DNA of 64,000 bases from Marinimicrococcus flavescens (GTDB lineage: Bacteria; Pseudomonadota; Alphaproteobacteria; Geminicoccales; Geminicoccaceae), in contig JARGEQ010000040.1 in assembly GCA_029211145.1 (NCBI GenBank), forward strand, positions 62,001 to 126,000, read 5' to 3'. A program made the translations under genes and the position numbers. The notes beneath the pieces were generated by a model that did not search any database, had not been told where the DNA came from, and worked only from the letters and a program-made list of their open reading frames with translations. Shown piece after piece: positions 9,745 to 18,690 of the stretch (position 1 is its first letter; each line of letters begins with the position of its first letter).

Positions 9745-10400
9745 CACCGCTCTCCCTATCGCTGCCAGAAGGGCACGTTAGAGCGTTTGCCGATCGGCTG
9801 GAACATGGCCGGCGCCTATGGTCCGGCTGGATACCCGAGGGCTGAAACGGGCCGGGGCGCTGCGCGCAGCATTTTCCTTCCTGTCTTTGCAGGAGTTGCA
9901 GCGGTGCATGGTTTCAAGAGCGCCCGGCCTTTCAGGGGCGCCCATCCGTTTGCCGCATCTCCACCCTCATCCGCGATCCTGCTGGGGTGGAAATTCGCCA
10001 CCGCCCCATCTCGGAAGCGGAGCTCCTCCACCATCCCGCAGCACAACACGGGAAAGGTTGAGGAACGGTGGAGCGGGCCGGCGCGGCGAAGCTCCGTCCG
10101 GAGTCCGCCTGCCTCGGGTGGGATCCCCCACGGCAAGACCAGCGATCGATGGAAGTGATGGCCTGTTTCTGCCCGGCCCGGACCGATCACCGCAGCCCTC
10201 GAAGGCCGGGAGCGATCAGAGGAAAGACGCTGGCCGAGCGCAGCATCTTGCGTGACTCTGCCACCACGGACGAGCTCCCGCCTCGCCGGTCGATCGCTCC
10301 TTCCCTCTGCCGCGACATCGCCCGGGGCCGGTCCCCGGCCTTTCTCCGTCGAGCACGTCGAGGAGGCTGGAAGACGCCCAGGCTATGCCGGGCAGGAAGC
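9745..10400. repeat. Gene-free 650-bp stretch with a second inverted pair of the dispersed repeat
   Basis: No reading frame here looks coding. A plus-strand copy of the repeat is at about 9852-9892 (GGCGCTGCGCGC, then a T-rich tail) and a more degenerate minus-strand copy at about 10218-10258 (GATGCTGCGCTCGGCC in element orientation). The roughly 320 bp between them is GC-rich and unrecognised; it could be a decayed gene. Confidence 0.4.
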
Positions 10401-11333
10401 TCAGCGGGCGGCGCGGGCGGGGACCTCGCCGTGGGTGGCGATGGTGACGATGGTGCGGCGCACCGTCTCGCGCCACAGGATGAAGAGGCCGCTGCCGACC
10501 ACCACCGCCATGCCGGCGAACAGCATGGGCGTCGGCCGGTCGCCGAAGAGGAGCGCACCGAACAGCACCGCCCAGATCATCTGGCTGTACTGGAATGGCG
10601 CCACCACCACGGCAGGCGCGCTGCGGGTGGCCAGCACGAGCCCGGTCTGGCCCATGCCCATGAGCAGCCCGGCCACAGCCATGGCGAGCAGGCCCGTCAG
10701 ATCGGGCATCACGAAGTCGCGCACCGTCATGGGCAGGCTCGCCGCCAGGATGCTCAGGAACAGGATGAAGAGCACCGGCGCGCTGCGCTCGCGCGTGCCG
10801 ATCCGCTTGAGGACGACGAAGGAGAGCGCGCCGCAGCTGGCACCGGCCAGCGCCAGCCCGTGTCCCAGCTCGAGCGTGGCGAAGTCGGGGCGGACCATGA
10901 CCATGACACCGGCAAAGCCGATCCCGGTCGCCAGCCAGCGGCGCCAGCCGACCTCCTCGCGCAGGATCAGCGCGGAGAGCACCGTCACCAGCATCGGGGC
11001 GGCAAAGAGGATCGCGTAGCCGTCGGCCAGCGGCAGCATGGAGAAGGCGAGCCAGGCGCAGATCGAGCCGGTGGCGGTGAGCACCCCGCGCAGCAGCACG
11101 AGGCCCCAGCGGTTGGGCAGCAGGCCGCGCACGCCGCCCTGCGCCAGCCCCAGTACCACCACCGGCAGCATCGCGAAGAGCGACATTACCGTGGCGATCT
11201 GGAACACCGAATAGGCCGCGCTCGAGCCCTTGATGAGCGCGTCGGCAGTGGAGAAAGACAGATAGCTCAGCGCAGCCAGCCCGAGGCTGCGGGCCGGCAC
11301 GCCGGGGGCCACGTCCGTCATCGCGTTGGTCAT
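10401..11333 (-). CDS. EamA/DMT-family transporter
   Basis: A 310-residue inner-membrane protein with ten predicted helices arranged as two EamA repeats (about residues 15-145 and 160-295). This is the topology of drug/metabolite exporters such as RhaT and YdcZ relatives. It probably exports a metabolite or amino acid; the substrate is not readable. The RPDFATLELG loop between halves is typical. The short N-terminus (MTNAMTDVAPG) is cytoplasmic. It is monocistronic, and its stop lies at the edge of the repeat-containing gap. Confidence 0.85.
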   Translation of the reverse strand: MTNAMTDVAPGVPARSLGLAALSYLSFSTADALIKGSSAAYSVFQIATVMSLFAMLPVVVLGLAQGGVRGLLPNRWGLVLLRGVLTATGSICAWLAFSMLPLADGYAILFAAPMLVTVLSALILREEVGWRRWLATGIGFAGVMVMVRPDFATLELGHGLALAGASCGALSFVVLKRIGTRERSAPVLFILFLSILAASLPMTVRDFVMPDLTGLLAMAVAGLLMGMGQTGLVLATRSAPAVVVAPFQYSQMIWAVLFGALLFGDRPTPMLFAGMAVVVGSGLFILWRETVRRTIVTIATHGEVPARAAR

Positions 11334-11491
11334 GTCTGCAGGAAAGCCGGTGCGGGAGGATTGAACGGACCGACTATACTATTTCTGACCAATCCGTACC
11401 CGCGCAACTAATGCAGGCGCGTCATGCAGAAGCGTTCGTCTCGATCAACATTGTTGCAAGAATTGTTGCAGTGACGTGACGCGACATTCCG

Positions 11492-11944
11492 TCAGATGAT
11501 GAAGTCGGGCGGCGGCGCCTGCTCGCCGCGCAGCCCCGCCGCGGCAGCCCGCTCGCAGAGATCCTCGACGGTCACGGTGTCGAGCCGCCGCATCAGCTCC
11601 TCCTCGAGCTCGCCCCAGAACGGCACCATGATCCGGTGCCCGAGCTCGCTGCCCGAGGCGATGCCCGCCTCCTCGGCCGGCTCGTCGCCCTGCACCACCC
11701 TGAACACGTCGCCGACGCTGATGCGCCGCTGCTCGCGGGCGAGGCGATAGCCGCCGCGGGGGCCGCGCACGCCCTTGAGGATGCCCTCGCGCACGAGCTG
11801 CTGCATGACCTGCTCGAGATAGCGCCGGGGCAGGCCCAGACGGGCCGCGATATCCTGGCTCTGCACCGGGTCGAGGCCGCTGTGAAGGGCGATGTCGACC
11901 ACCGCCTCGACGGCCAGGGCGAGCTTCTTCGACGGCTTGAGCAT
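11492..11944 (-). CDS. Rrf2-family transcriptional regulator
   Basis: A 150-residue winged-helix repressor. Residues 8-75 form the Rrf2 domain (ALAVEAVVDIALHSG, then QDIAARLGLPRRYLEQVMQQL and the wing GVRGPRGGYRLAR). The three cysteines that hold an Fe-S cluster in IscR are missing: residues 90-125 contain only one Cys. It is therefore not a canonical IscR, and its signal is unknown. The ATG overlaps the dut stop by one base, so it is translationally coupled to dut as the distal gene of the coaBC-dut-rrf2 operon. Confidence 0.85.
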   Translation of the reverse strand: MLKPSKKLALAVEAVVDIALHSGLDPVQSQDIAARLGLPRRYLEQVMQQLVREGILKGVRGPRGGYRLAREQRRISVGDVFRVVQGDEPAEEAGIASGSELGHRIMVPFWGELEEELMRRLDTVTVEDLCERAAAAGLRGEQAPPPDFII

Positions 11945-12420
11945 CAAGCCCCCCCGCTCCGCGCGGCCGTCATCCCGGTAGAGCCGAAACCGCCGGCGCC
12001 ACGCTCGGTGGCGGCGGTCGCCACCTCCTGCTCGCGCCACACGGCGCGCGCCACCGGCGCCACCACCAGCTGGGCGATGCGCTCGCCGCGGCGCACCGAG
12101 AAGGGCTCGCTGCCGAGATTGGCGAGGATCACCCCCACCTCGCCGCGATAATCGGCGTCGACGGTGCCCGGCGCATTGAGGACGGTGACGCCGTGCCGCA
12201 AGGCCAGGCCCGAGCGCGGCCGCACCTGCGCCTCGAACCCGTCCGGCAGCGCCAGGCGGATGCCGGTGGGCACCAGCGCGCGGCCGCCCGGCGGCAGCAC
12301 AAGATCCTCGACGACCGCGGCCAGCAGGTCGAGGCCCGCGGCACCGGCCGAGGCATAGGCCGGCAGCGGCAGGTCGCCTCCATGCTCCAGCCGCTCGACC
12401 GCGATCTCGACGACGCTCAT
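11944..12420 (-). CDS. dut: dUTP diphosphatase
   Basis: Dut hydrolyses dUTP to dUMP and PPi, keeping uracil out of DNA and feeding thymidylate synthesis. All five trimeric dUTPase motifs are present in 158 residues: AGLDLLAA (~28), [11 protein letters not shown] (~68), [13 protein letters not shown] (~82), [10 protein letters not shown] (~110) and the C-terminal [10 protein letters not shown] that closes over the active site. Its ATG overlaps the coaBC stop (ATGA), the usual coaBC-dut pairing. The tail beyond motif 5 is slightly longer than average. Confidence 0.95.
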   Translation of the reverse strand: MSVVEIAVERLEHGGDLPLPAYASAGAAGLDLLAAVVEDLVLPPGGRALVPTGIRLALPDGFEAQVRPRSGLALRHGVTVLNAPGTVDADYRGEVGVILANLGSEPFSVRRGERIAQLVVAPVARAVWREQEVATAATERGAGGFGSTGMTAARSGGA

Positions 12421-13631
12421 GCAGGTTCTCCCATCGCGAATGCTGCAACGATCCGCTCCACCAGGCGCGCCGCCACCTCCTCCTTGGCGAGCTTCGGCCA
12501 GGGCTCGGGGGCTGCGCCGCGGCGCAGCAGCACCACGCTGTTCTCGCCGCCGCCGAAGACACCCGTCTCGGGGCTCACATCGTTGGCGAGGATCCAGTCG
12601 CAGCCCTTGCGGCCGAGCTTGCGCTCGCCATAGGCGAGAATGTCGCCGGTCTCGGCGGCAAAGCCGACCACCAAGGCGGGCCGGTCATCGGGCCGTGTGG
12701 CGAGGGTCCGCAGGATGTCGGGGTTCTCGACCAGGCGGAGCACCGGCTCGCCCCCGTCCTCCTTCTTGATCTTGCTGCCGGGCGCTGCCTCCGGCCGCCA
12801 GTCGGCGACCGCCGCGGCGCAGACCGCAATGTCGGCGGGCAGCGCCGCCTCGCAGGCCGCCAGCATCTCGAGCGCGGTGCCGACGTGCACCACCGACACC
12901 CCTGGCGGGTCGGGCTGGATCACCGGGCCGCTCACCAGCGTCACCTCGGCGCCGGCCCTTGCCAGGGCGGCGGCGATCGCGTGGCCCTGGCGGCCGGAGG
13001 AGTGGTTGGCGATATAGCGCACCGGGTCGATGGGCTCGCGGGTCGGGCCGCTGGTCACCAGCGCGCGACGGCCCGCGAGCGGCCGCCCGGCCGGCCCGAG
13101 CAGCGCCTCGATGGTCGCCAGGATCTCCTGCGGCTCGGCCATGCGGCCGGCACCGGTCTCGCCGCACGCCATGTCGCCGGCCCCCGGCCCCACGGTGCGG
13201 ACACCGTCGCCATTCAGGATCGAGAGGTTGCGGCGGGTCGCCGGGTGGCTCCACATCATCGGGTTCATGGCGGGCGCCAGCAGCACCGGCTTGTTGGTGG
13301 CGAGCAGCAGGGTGGACGCCAGATCGTCGGCGTGGCCGTGCGCCATCTTGGCCATGAGGTCGGCTGTGGCCGGCGCCACGACCACGAGGTCGGCCTCGCG
13401 GGAGAGCCGGATATGGCCCATCTCCGCCTCGTCGGTCAGCGAGAACAGGTCCTCGTGAACCTTGCAGCCGGAGAGGCTGGCCAGCGAGAGCGGCGTCACG
13501 AACTCGCGGGCCGCGCGGGTCTGCACGCAGCGCACCGCCACGCCGCGCTCGCGCAGCCGGCGGATCAGCTCGAGACACTTGTAGGCGGCGATGCCGCCGC
13601 CCACGATCAGCAAGATGCGCTTGTCCTGCAC
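12417..13631 (-). CDS. coaBC: Bifunctional phosphopantothenoylcysteine decarboxylase/synthetase
   Basis: CoaBC performs two consecutive steps of coenzyme A synthesis. The N-terminal flavin decarboxylase (CoaC, ~1-185) shows [18 protein letters not shown], the substrate motif PAMNPMMW and a conserved HADD segment. The C-terminal synthetase (CoaB, ~186-404) starts [19 protein letters not shown], with the NHSSG loop and the lysine motif KIKKEDG. The 404 residues match family length. It is coupled to dut by a 4-bp overlap and lies 84 bp downstream of ubiB. Confidence 0.95.
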   Translation of the reverse strand: MQDKRILLIVGGGIAAYKCLELIRRLRERGVAVRCVQTRAAREFVTPLSLASLSGCKVHEDLFSLTDEAEMGHIRLSREADLVVVAPATADLMAKMAHGHADDLASTLLLATNKPVLLAPAMNPMMWSHPATRRNLSILNGDGVRTVGPGAGDMACGETGAGRMAEPQEILATIEALLGPAGRPLAGRRALVTSGPTREPIDPVRYIANHSSGRQGHAIAAALARAGAEVTLVSGPVIQPDPPGVSVVHVGTALEMLAACEAALPADIAVCAAAVADWRPEAAPGSKIKKEDGGEPVLRLVENPDILRTLATRPDDRPALVVGFAAETGDILAYGERKLGRKGCDWILANDVSPETGVFGGGENSVVLLRRGAAPEPWPKLAKEEVAARLVERIVAAFAMGEPA

Positions 13632-13715
13632 CGCTCACGATCCGTAAGGGAATCACGGGTTCCACGCCGGCGGGCTGCCGGCGTGGCTATTTCACGCCCA
13701 TGATGTGGAGTTCGC

Positions 13716-15215
13716 TCAGCCCAAGACAAGGCCCAAAAGGATGCCCAGCACGAAGGGCAGCAGCCACAGCGGCAACCATCCCGTGGGGCCGGCGCGCACG
13801 GCCACCACCGAAGGTTTCTCGAGAAATCCCTCGGCGCGGCGCACCAGCGCCGGCAGGCGACGCAGCGCGTCGGCGCCGTCGCGCAGCGCCTCGCGGGCCT
13901 GCGCCTCGGGGCCGAGATGGGTGCGCATCCAGCTCTCGACCAACGGCTGGGCGAGCTGCCAGATATTGACCCGCGGATTGAGCCCCCGCCCTACCCCCTC
14001 GGCCACCACCATGGTCTTTTGCAAAAGCAGCAGCTGGGGCTGGGTCTCCATCTCGAACTCCTCGGCCATGGCGAGGAGCTGGCCCAAGAGCCGACCGAAG
14101 GATATCTCGTCCAGCGGCAGGCCCAGGATCGGCTCGCCGATCGCCCGGCAAGCCTGCGTGAAGGCCGCCCGGTCCTGGTGCGGCGGCAGGAAGCCCGCCC
14201 GGAAGAAGACGTCGGTGACGCGGCCATAGTCGCGCTGCAGGAAGCCCAGCAGCATCTCCGCCAGGTGGCGGCGGGTCGCCAGATCGAGGCGGCCCATGAT
14301 GCCGAAATCCATGGCAATGATCGTGCCGTCCGACGCGATCACCATGTTGCCCGGATGCATGTCGGCGTGGAAGAAGCCGTCGCGGAACACCTGGTTGAAG
14401 AACACTCGTGCGGCGATCTCCAGCACCCGGTCCGGGTCGACGCCGGCGGCGACCAGCCTGTCCGGCTCGTCGGCCGGCAGCCCCTCGACCCGCTCGAAGG
14501 TGACGAAGCGCCGGCCGGTCAGGCGCCAATCGACTGCCGGTACCTTGAAGCCCTCGTCCTGCTCGCAGTTCTGGGCGAACTCGGCGGCAGCCGAGGCCTC
14601 GAGCCGGAGGTCCATCTCGCGCCGGGTCGAGCGCGCGAGGAAGCGCACCGCCTCGACCGGCCGGTAGCGGCGCAGCGGCGGGTGCAACCGCTCGGCCCAC
14701 TGGGCCAGCCACAGGAAGAAGTCGAGGTCGCGCTCCATGAGCTCCTCGATCCCCGGCCGCAGCACCTTGACGGCGACCTCGCGGCCGTCGGCGGTGACCG
14801 CCAGATGGACCTGGGCAATCGAGGCAGCGGCCACCGGCACATCGCTGAAGGCGCTGAAGAGCCGCCCGACCGGCTGCTCCAGCTCGCTCTCCAGCAGGGC
14901 CCGGGCCTGCGCCGCGGGGAACGGCGGGAGCTGATCGTGCAGCGTCGAGAGGTCACGGGCGATGGTGGCGCCGAGCAGGTCGGCGCGGGTCGCCAGGCTC
15001 TGGCCCAGCTTGATGAAGGCCGGGCCCAGCTCCTGCAGGGCGCGGGCGAGACGCTCGCCGGGCCGCCCGGGTGCGCTCTTGTCGACGAAGATATCGGCCA
15101 GCGCCAGCAGCGGGCGCGCCTGCGGCACCAGCTCGAAGGGAAAGAGGGCGTTGTGGCGCGCGAGACAGAAGGCGGTGCCGGCGACCCGCCGCAGATTGCG
15201 CAAGGTGCGCAGCAT
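13716..15215 (-). CDS. ubiB: Ubiquinone biosynthesis protein UbiB (ABC1/ADCK atypical kinase)
   Basis: UbiB is a membrane-anchored atypical kinase/ATPase needed for ubiquinone synthesis. The KxGQ extension is FIKLGQSLATRADL (~70). Further motifs are the AAAS loop with the nucleotide lysine (VAVKVLRPG, ~150), the catalytic region FHADMHPGNMV (~285) and the metal site MDFGIMG. Two C-terminal membrane segments (~470-499) complete the 499-residue protein. It follows ubiE by 6 nt on the same strand, a standard ubiE-ubiB operon. Confidence 0.95.
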   Translation of the reverse strand: MLRTLRNLRRVAGTAFCLARHNALFPFELVPQARPLLALADIFVDKSAPGRPGERLARALQELGPAFIKLGQSLATRADLLGATIARDLSTLHDQLPPFPAAQARALLESELEQPVGRLFSAFSDVPVAAASIAQVHLAVTADGREVAVKVLRPGIEELMERDLDFFLWLAQWAERLHPPLRRYRPVEAVRFLARSTRREMDLRLEASAAAEFAQNCEQDEGFKVPAVDWRLTGRRFVTFERVEGLPADEPDRLVAAGVDPDRVLEIAARVFFNQVFRDGFFHADMHPGNMVIASDGTIIAMDFGIMGRLDLATRRHLAEMLLGFLQRDYGRVTDVFFRAGFLPPHQDRAAFTQACRAIGEPILGLPLDEISFGRLLGQLLAMAEEFEMETQPQLLLLQKTMVVAEGVGRGLNPRVNIWQLAQPLVESWMRTHLGPEAQAREALRDGADALRRLPALVRRAEGFLEKPSVVAVRAGPTGWLPLWLLPFVLGILLGLVLG

Positions 15216-15221
15216 GGCGGC

Positions 15222-16037
15222 TCAGAGACGCCAGCCGGAATGGATCGCCGCGATCCCGCCGGAGAGATTGCGGTAGCGCACCTGCTCGAGCCCCGCCTCG
15301 CGGATCAGGGCGGCGAACGCCTCCTGGTCGGGGAAGCGGCGGATGCTCTCCACCAAATAGCGATAGCTCTCGGCGTCGCCGGTGATCAGCCGGCCCATCA
15401 TCGGCATGACCGCGAAAGAGTAGGTGTCGTAGAGCCGGTCGAGGAGCGGCAGGAAGACACGGCTGAACTCGAGGCACATGAAGCGGCCGCCCGGCCGCAG
15501 CACCCGCCGCGCCTCGGCCAGCGCCTGGTCGATGCGGGTGACGTTGCGGATGCCGAAGGCGATGGTGAAGGCGTCGACGCTGGCGTCGGGCAGCGGCAGG
15601 CGCATGGCGTCGCCTGCGATCCAGTCGATGCCTGCGACCCTGCCTTCATCGAGCGCCCGGTCGCGGCCGACCGCCAGCATCGAGGCATTGATGTCGACCA
15701 GCGTGACCCGCGCCTCGCCGCCGGTGCGCTCGAGCAGCCGCAGGGCGATGTCGCCAGTGCCGCCGGCCACGTCGAGATAGTGCAGCCCCGGTCGCGGCAT
15801 CAGCCAGTCGAGCATCGCCTCCTTCCAGAGCCGGTGCACGCCGCCGCTCATCACGTCGTTCATCAGGTCGTAGCGGCCCGCCACGCTGTCGAACACGCTC
15901 TTGACCATCGAGGCCTTGGCAGCCGGCTCGACCTCCTCGAAGCCGAAGGAGGTGGCAAGCCGATCGGCCGCCTCGGCTGGCCTGCCGGACGTTGGACCGG
16001 CCTCTGGGCGGGGACTTGCGGCGTCGGTTCTGGTCAT
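15222..16037 (-). CDS. ubiE: Ubiquinone/menaquinone C-methyltransferase UbiE
   Basis: A SAM-dependent methyltransferase that methylates the benzoquinol ring in ubiquinone synthesis. Of 271 residues, the first ~35 are a Pro/Ala-rich lead, followed by the UbiE signature (VKSVFDSVAGRYDLMNDVMS). SAM motif I is DVAGGTGDIALRL (~100) and the family hallmark FGIRNV is near 175. The frame runs open far upstream, but the ATG at 16037 is the first sensible start before the divergent mutM. It opens the ubiE-ubiB operon, and possibly leads into coaBC-dut. Confidence 0.94.
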   Translation of the reverse strand: MTRTDAASPRPEAGPTSGRPAEAADRLATSFGFEEVEPAAKASMVKSVFDSVAGRYDLMNDVMSGGVHRLWKEAMLDWLMPRPGLHYLDVAGGTGDIALRLLERTGGEARVTLVDINASMLAVGRDRALDEGRVAGIDWIAGDAMRLPLPDASVDAFTIAFGIRNVTRIDQALAEARRVLRPGGRFMCLEFSRVFLPLLDRLYDTYSFAVMPMMGRLITGDAESYRYLVESIRRFPDQEAFAALIREAGLEQVRYRNLSGGIAAIHSGWRL

Positions 16038-16133
16038 GCAGATAGAAGCGCCATCGGCTGGGGCGAGGATGGTCGCGGTTGTAGGAGACGGCGGCCCGCC
16101 GGGCAAGCCCGGCCGCCTCCGTGGAGCCCTGCC

Positions 16134-16949
16134 TTGCCGGAACTGCCCGAAGTCGAGACGGTCATGCGGGCCCTGGCGGTGCGCCTCGTCGGCCGCCGCT
16201 TCACCGAGATTGTCCAGCGCCGCCCCGACCTGCGCTTCCCCTTGCCCGAGCGCCTCGCGGTACGGCTCGAGGGGCGCAGCCTCACCGGCTTCGCCCGGCG
16301 CGCCAAGTTCATCCAGGCCTTTCTCGACGACGGCAACGCCCTCTTGCTGCATCTGGGCATGTCGGGCCGGCTGCTGCTCGACGCCCCGCCAGCCGGACGT
16401 CACGAGCACCTGACCTTCACCTTCGACGACGGTACGGTGCTGCGCTTCGTCGATCCGCGGCGCTTCGGCCTGCTCGATCTGTGGCCCGCGGCCGGGCTCC
16501 CACGCCACCGCCTGCTGGCCGGGCTCGGGCTCGAACCGCTCGACGGCGGCCTCACCGCGGGACGTCTCCGTGCCCTGCTGGCCGGCCGCCAGGTGGCGGT
16601 CAAGACGGCGATCATGGACCAGCGGCTGATCGTCGGCGTCGGCAACATCTATGCGAGCGAGGCGCTCTTTCGCGCTGGGATCGCGCCGCGGCGGCTCGCC
16701 TGCGACATCGGCGCGCGCCGGGCGGCCCGGCTCGCCGCGGCCATTCCCCAGGTGCTCGAGCACGCCATCGCGAGCGGCGGCTCCTCGCTGCGCGACTATG
16801 TCCAGACGAGCGGCGAGCTCGGGAATTTCCAGAGCGACTTTCGCGTCTATGGTCGCGAGGATGCCCCCTGCGTCGACTGCGCGCGGCCGATCCGCCGCAT
16901 CGTCCAGGGCGGACGCGCTACGTTTTTCTGCCTCGGCTGCCAGCGCTGA
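16134..16949 (+). CDS. mutM: Formamidopyrimidine-DNA glycosylase
   Basis: MutM/Fpg excises 8-oxoguanine and other oxidised purines. The start is a TTG: it alone gives the required N-terminus M-PELPEVETV, where Pro2 is the Schiff-base nucleophile and Glu3 the general acid. A GGAG lies 7 nt upstream. The helix-two-turn-helix has IYASEALFRAGI (~180). The C-terminal zinc finger uses CVDC and CLGC (~246-269), and the minor-groove lysine is in RRAKFIQ. 271 residues, full length. Divergent from ubiE and followed by ech-rpsT-dnaA. Confidence 0.95.
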   Translation: MPELPEVETVMRALAVRLVGRRFTEIVQRRPDLRFPLPERLAVRLEGRSLTGFARRAKFIQAFLDDGNALLLHLGMSGRLLLDAPPAGRHEHLTFTFDDGTVLRFVDPRRFGLLDLWPAAGLPRHRLLAGLGLEPLDGGLTAGRLRALLAGRQVAVKTAIMDQRLIVGVGNIYASEALFRAGIAPRRLACDIGARRAARLAAAIPQVLEHAIASGGSSLRDYVQTSGELGNFQSDFRVYGREDAPCVDCARPIRRIVQGGRATFFCLGCQR

Positions 16950-17111
16950 GCGATGGCGGCCGGCCGCCCTGCCCGTTTGGTGCTGGACGTAACGGTGGGC
17001 CCGTGCTTATTCGGGCGCCGCTTCGGCCGAGGGTGGATGGCAGCGCTATGTCCCCGGCCCGTCGAGATCCAGGACAGCGCCCAGCGCCGCGGCGCGTCGG
17101 GAAGGAGGCTC

Positions 17112-17885
17112 ATGCCTTACGAGACGATTCTGGTTGAGAAGCGCGGCCCTGTGGGCCTCGTCACCCTCAACCGCCCCAAGGCCCTCAACGCGCTCAACGC
17201 GCAGCTCATCGCCGAGCTCGACGCGGCGCTCACTGCCTTAGACGCCGACGGCGAGGTGGCGGCTGTGGTGCTCACGGGCTCGGAGAAGGCCTTCGCCGCC
17301 GGTGCGGACATCAAGGAGATGATGGAGAAGGACTTCTCGGAGGCCTTCACCAGCGACTTCATCGCACCCTGGGCGCGGATCGCCGGGCACAAGAAGCCGA
17401 TCATCGCCGCGGTCGCCGGCTACGCGCTGGGCGGCGGCTGCGAGCTGGCCATGATGTGCGACATCATCCTCGCCGCCGACAATGCCAAGTTCGGCCAGCC
17501 CGAGATCAATCTGGGCACCATCCCCGGCGCCGGCGGCACCCAGCGCCTGACGCGCCTGGTGGGCAAGTCCAAGGCCATGGAGATGGTGCTGACCGGCCGC
17601 ATGATGGACGCCGAGGAGGCCCAGCGGTCCAATCTCGTCGCCCGGGTGGTGCCGGTGGCGGATCTTGTTGACGAGGCGGTCAAGCTCGGCCAGAGCATCG
17701 CCACCAAGTCGCAGCCGATCGTGCAGATCGCCAAGGAGGCGGTGAACGTCGCCTACGAGACGACACTGGCCGAGGGCATCCGCTTCGAGCGCCGGAGCTT
17801 CTACGCGACCTTCGCGACCGCCGACCGGCGCGAGGGCATGGTTGCCTTCAGCGAGAAGCGCAGCCCCGACTTCACCCACCGCTGA
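17112..17885 (+). CDS. Enoyl-CoA hydratase (ECHS1 type)
   Basis: A 257-residue crotonase that hydrates trans-2-enoyl-CoA in beta-oxidation. The oxyanion segments are [10 protein letters not shown] (~60) and [15 protein letters not shown] (~98). Both catalytic glutamates are present, one in GCELA and one in [18 protein letters not shown]. The high similarity to mitochondrial short-chain hydratases and the fixed position between mutM and rpsT are features of alphaproteobacteria. A perfect AAGGAGG (17102-17108) precedes the ATG, although the frame is open further upstream. Confidence 0.93.
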   Translation: MPYETILVEKRGPVGLVTLNRPKALNALNAQLIAELDAALTALDADGEVAAVVLTGSEKAFAAGADIKEMMEKDFSEAFTSDFIAPWARIAGHKKPIIAAVAGYALGGGCELAMMCDIILAADNAKFGQPEINLGTIPGAGGTQRLTRLVGKSKAMEMVLTGRMMDAEEAQRSNLVARVVPVADLVDEAVKLGQSIATKSQPIVQIAKEAVNVAYETTLAEGIRFERRSFYATFATADRREGMVAFSEKRSPDFTHR

Positions 17886-17923
17886 GGCGGCCGGGTGCGC
17901 CACCGCGCAGCAGCCCGGGTCGG

Positions 17924-17952
17924 TTGACGGCCCGGGCCTGCGGCGTTATAGG
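17924..17952 (+). promoter_or_regulatory. Strong sigma70-type promoter of rpsT
   Basis: TTGACG (17924-17929) and TATAGG (17947-17952) with an optimal 17-bp spacer, 30 bp upstream of the rpsT GTG. This is the clearest housekeeping promoter in the window. Confidence 0.65.
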
Positions 17953-17981
17953 ACCGCGCCCGCCAATCGGAGTTTTCTTTC

Positions 17982-18278
17982 GTGGCCAACAATCCCTCCG
18001 CACGCAAGCGCATCCGTCAGACCGCCAAGCGCACGGTCATCAACAAGAGCCGGGTCAGCCGTATCCGGACCTTCGTGCGCAAGCTCGAGAGCGCGCTTGC
18101 CAGCGGCAATGCCGAGGCGGCCACGGTCGCGTTCCAGGCGGCCGAGCCGGAGATCCGCCGCGGCGTCTCCAAGGGTGTTCTCCACATGAACACCGCAGCC
18201 CGCAAGATTTCGCGTCTTGGGCGACGGGTGAAGGCGCTGAACGCGTCCAAGGCGGGCGCCGAGGCTGCCGCCGGCTGA
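17982..18278 (+). CDS. rpsT: 30S ribosomal protein S20
   Basis: S20 is a small helical 16S rRNA-binding protein. The 98 residues begin [21 protein letters not shown], the family opening, and carry the [13 protein letters not shown] and [15 protein letters not shown] helices. The start is GTG, common for rpsT. Its own promoter lies just upstream and dnaA follows 412 bp downstream, an arrangement also known from other alphaproteobacteria. A short Ala-rich tail ends the protein. Confidence 0.96.
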   Translation: MANNPSARKRIRQTAKRTVINKSRVSRIRTFVRKLESALASGNAEAATVAFQAAEPEIRRGVSKGVLHMNTAARKISRLGRRVKALNASKAGAEAAAG

Positions 18279-18690
18279 CTGCCGCGCCGCGCGCTCCTCT
18301 CTTTGTGACAACTCGTTAGCTGCATCGCGGGGCACCGCCGAGGCTTCTCGTCGGTGTCCGTCGGCGTGCGCGGTTTCAACTTTATCGCGACTTTTTCCGT
18401 TCTCCATTCGATCCTCTTGCCAGCCAGCCCCGGCGTCCATAGCATGCCGACTTGTCCTTCGGGGCTCTCTCGTTAAGGTTTTCACTCTTCGAGATTTGTA
18501 ACCTGACGAGTTTTACGGTACTGTGCATCTGCCATACTTGATGTTTTCTTGAGGCAGCTTGCTCTACCGTAAATTCTTACCAGGAGCAGATCCACCAGCC
18601 GGGGCGGCATCTGGCCCACGCGTCAGCGGGGCGCCGTTGCCGCTGCCCTTCCCGGTCGACGTGGCCATCGAGCGCGGCGAGGCATACGAC
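18279..18690 (+). promoter_or_regulatory. rpsT-dnaA intergenic region (dnaA control region)
   Basis: 412 bp between rpsT and the chosen dnaA start, visibly more AT-rich than its surroundings from about 18370 to 18580. No consensus DnaA box (TTATCCACA or one mismatch) was found by eye. Weak promoter-like pairs are TTTACG (18512) with CATACT (18533), and TTGAGG (18549) with TAAATT (18570); neither is convincing. It probably holds the dnaA promoter; an origin cannot be claimed. Confidence 0.4.

Noticed and set aside
9745-10400. Small gene in the gap between hydrolase and EamA transporter
   Set aside because: Several frames of 85-125 codons overlap on both strands with no ribosome site, family motif or consistent composition.
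13917-16949. Open frame of about 1010 codons on the plus strand
   Set aside because: Only its last 271 codons are real (mutM). The rest is antisense to ubiE and ubiB, whose proteins are fully recognisable on the minus strand; high GC makes such long shadows common.
18279-18690. Possible replication origin next to dnaA
   Set aside because: No DnaA boxes seen, and in many alphaproteobacteria the origin is not at dnaA. Not enough support from sequence alone.
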